Source: Aeromonas allosaccharophila
GTDB taxonomy: Bacteria > Pseudomonadota > Gammaproteobacteria > Enterobacterales > Aeromonadaceae
Assembly (NCBI RefSeq): GCF_000819685.1
Contig: NZ_CDBR01000074.1
Coordinates: 1 to 33,767, forward strand
DNA: 33,767 nt
Direction: 5' to 3'
Shown here: positions 32,074 to 33,767 of the stretch, piece after piece
Layout: every line of letters begins with the position of its first letter
Position numbering within the stretch: position 1 is the stretch's first letter
Notes under the pieces: generated by a model
What the model was told of the DNA's origin: nothing
The model's input: the letters and a program-made list of their open reading frames with translations, nothing else
Databases searched by the model: none
Translations under genes and position numbers: made by a program

Positions 32074-33588
32074 TCAGTCAGATGGATCAGTGGTATGTCG
32101 GCCGATGCGACCCAGCGGGCTGGCCAGCAGATCCAGGGTGAGCCGCACGCCAAAACCGGTCACTTCGCTGGAGACCACCCCATTGCCCCCCTTGTTGCGA
32201 AAACCACTCAAATCAAAATGCAGCCAGGGGGTCTGCTCGGGCACGAAATGAGCGAGAAAACGGGCCGCATCGATGTGATCCGGCGAACTGCCCGGCGCAC
32301 ATTGCAGCAGATCGGCCCACTCGCTCTCGATGTTGTCGTCGTAATCATCATCGAGCGGGAAGGGCCAGATCCGCTCGCCGCTGCGCTGACCCAGATTGAC
32401 CAGCGAGACCAGCCACTCGCTGCGGTTGCTAAAAACGCCGCTGTAGCGGCTGCCCAGCGCCCGCTTGCAGGCACCGGTCAGGGTCGCATAGTCAATCAAC
32501 AGATCCGGGGTATCCTGCGCTGCCATCGCCAGGGTGTCGGCCAATACCATTCGCCCTTCGGCATCGGTATCGACCACCTCGATGGAGGTGCCATTGATGG
32601 CGGTCACTACCTCGCCGGGGCGATAGGCGTGAGGGCCGATATGGTTCTCGGCAATGGCCAGCCAGCAGTGTACCTCGTAGGGTAGCTGGGCTCGGCTGAT
32701 GGCGTAGAGGGCCCCCAGCGCCACCGCACTGCCCCCCATGTCGAGATGCATGCCATACATGCTGCCGGAGACCTTGAGGTTATAGCCACCGGAGTCGTGG
32801 CAGATCCCCTTGCCAACCAGCGCAATGCGGCGCACCGGCTTGGGCGGGTAGTAGCTGAGCTTGACCATGGCCCCCTGATTGTCTTCCGAGCCACGGGCGA
32901 CCGCCAGAAACGCCCCCGCCCCCAGCTCGGCCAACTGTGCCTGATCATAATGCTGACATAGCCACCCCTCATCTTGCGCCAGTTGGCTGACGAACTCGCG
33001 ATAGCTGGCGGCAGTGAGCTCGGAGGCGGGCAACACCGCCAGATGACGAGCCAGTCCGTTTCCCCCCGCTTCGCTGTAAAGGCGCGCCAGATCAAGCACC
33101 ACCGCGGGAGAGACAATGATCTGCTGGTAAGTCCAACCGCTCTCGTTGCGACTCTTGCTGGTCGGTAGCGGCACATTGGCGGCCAACAGGGCAGAGAGCA
33201 GCAACTCGGCCAGCATCACTCGTTCAGCAGGGGAAAATCCCTCCAGATGCAGCCCGAACCGCTCCAGTTTTAGCCCCGACAGCGGTGCTATCCAGTTTCT
33301 TACCTGCTTATAGAGACGGTGATCCCGCGTCACACTGCTGGCCACAAACACCACCTGCAACAGGGTATTGCCATGCATCAGGGTAAAGGGGGACTTTTGT
33401 CCGAGGGCAAGCAGGGTTTTGACACCGGCAAACTGGGGCTGTGCCAATAACGCCTCTTTCTGCTCTTCGGCGATCACCAGCAACTGCAGCGGCAATCCCA
33501 TGGCAAGGGCCTCGGCCAGGGTGGCATCCTGACTCTCGATAGCGGGGGGAAGATAGGTGAAGGGTGTGATCACAGGAGAGCGCCTCAT
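32074..33588 (-). CDS. M17 leucyl aminopeptidase family protein
   Basis: A 504-residue cytosolic aminopeptidase of the PepA superfamily with two manganese or zinc sites. Metal and catalytic residues are present in GKGICHDSGGYNLK (Lys and Asp), MHLDMGGSAVALGA (Asp) and VVDTDAEGRMVLADTL (Asp, Glu, Arg). The signature is DTDAEGRM rather than the common NTDAEGRL, and ICHDSGG rather than ITFDSGG, so it belongs to a PepA-like branch rather than PepA itself. The C-terminal DYATLTGACKRALG and IDAARFLAHFVPE are conserved. The start at 33588 has no strong ribosome site and could lie slightly inside. The gene is upstream of yjjG with a 14-base gap. Confidence 0.88.
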   Translation of the reverse strand: MRRSPVITPFTYLPPAIESQDATLAEALAMGLPLQLLVIAEEQKEALLAQPQFAGVKTLLALGQKSPFTLMHGNTLLQVVFVASSVTRDHRLYKQVRNWIAPLSGLKLERFGLHLEGFSPAERVMLAELLLSALLAANVPLPTSKSRNESGWTYQQIIVSPAVVLDLARLYSEAGGNGLARHLAVLPASELTAASYREFVSQLAQDEGWLCQHYDQAQLAELGAGAFLAVARGSEDNQGAMVKLSYYPPKPVRRIALVGKGICHDSGGYNLKVSGSMYGMHLDMGGSAVALGALYAISRAQLPYEVHCWLAIAENHIGPHAYRPGEVVTAINGTSIEVVDTDAEGRMVLADTLAMAAQDTPDLLIDYATLTGACKRALGSRYSGVFSNRSEWLVSLVNLGQRSGERIWPFPLDDDYDDNIESEWADLLQCAPGSSPDHIDAARFLAHFVPEQTPWLHFDLSGFRNKGGNGVVSSEVTGFGVRLTLDLLASPLGRIGRHTTDPSD

Positions 33589-33708
33589 CCATGAAGAGAT
33601 ACCTGATGATACCTAACAAATGGTTGATGCGACCAGTTTTGGTCTTGAAAAAGCGTCAGAAATAGCAGCAATCACCAGCTGACGACTGGCATCAAGGATG
33701 ATTGTTCA

Positions 33709-33767
33709 ATGAAAGAAAGCGTAGCAATACAAGAAGGGAACGATCAGAAGTTGGTTGCGGGGGCCAG
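33709..33767 (+). CDS. Possible 5' end of a gene running off the window
   Basis: A plus-strand ATG at 33709 opens a frame that stays open to the window's end (19 codons, MKESVAIQEGNDQKLVAGA). AAGGAT lies about nine bases upstream. It diverges from the M17 peptidase gene, and codons are plausible, but the stretch is too short to be identified. Confidence 0.35.
   Translation, partial: MKESVAIQEGNDQKLVAGA

Noticed and set aside
1..33767. Mobile elements, CRISPR arrays, toxin-antitoxin or phage-defence genes
   Set aside because: No transposase, integrase, spaced repeat array or defence-type domain was recognised, and gene content is core-like throughout.

Overview
The window is an ordinary-looking, GC-rich, densely coded stretch of a gammaproteobacterial chromosome. 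Gene content and neighbourhoods (fabB divergent from mnmC; ybaN-apt-dnaX-ybaB; dcuC, ygjP, polB, nfo, yjjG, dusC; LpxM-type acyltransferases) and the protein sequences best fit Aeromonas or a close relative. This assignment is by recognition only; no search was run. No rRNA, tRNA, CRISPR array, insertion sequence, prophage or integrase was seen.

Layout. (1) 1-4.8 kb: pentanucleotide repeat at the edge, fabB (-) and mnmC (+) diverging from a shared control region, then two small exported proteins on the minus strand, one a DUF922 protein with a degenerate metal site. (2) 4.9-11.5 kb, plus strand: dcuC, a leaderless UshA-like 5'-nucleotidase, a GT-C-type membrane glycosyltransferase, and a ygjP-DUF2927 pair. 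(3) 11.6-14.4 kb: SOS block with polB (DNA polymerase II) followed on the same strand by dinI, each with its own LexA box. (4) 14.5-17.0 kb: a ProXp-ala-type editing deacylase, then a membrane GGDEF protein overlapping a GNAT gene by ATGA. (5) 17.1-22.5 kb: a RIO-type kinase, two tandem LpxM-type lipid A acyltransferases with near-identical promoter elements, a TDT-family transporter and a divergent LysR regulator. (6) 22.6-28.9 kb: nfo, two small unknowns, ybaB, a very long dnaX, apt and ybaN. (7) 29.0-33.8 kb: dusC, a short DksA/TraR-like protein followed by a periplasmic solute-binding protein, yjjG with an M17 peptidase, and the start of one more gene at the right edge.

Themes. DNA damage and replication are well represented (polB, dinI, nfo, dnaX, ybaB), as are envelope lipid functions (fabB, two lpxM, GT-C enzyme) and nucleotide or tRNA metabolism (apt, yjjG, 5'-nucleotidase, mnmC, dusC, ProXp-ala). 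Almost every transcription unit ends in a clear intrinsic hairpin, and several hairpins share stem sequences.

The observations I rate highest are a candidate -1 programmed frameshift signal in dnaX that would make a 398-residue gamma subunit, the polB-dinI SOS pair, and the tandem lpxM duplication with a conserved 18-nt promoter element. I did not find a clearly new multi-gene system.
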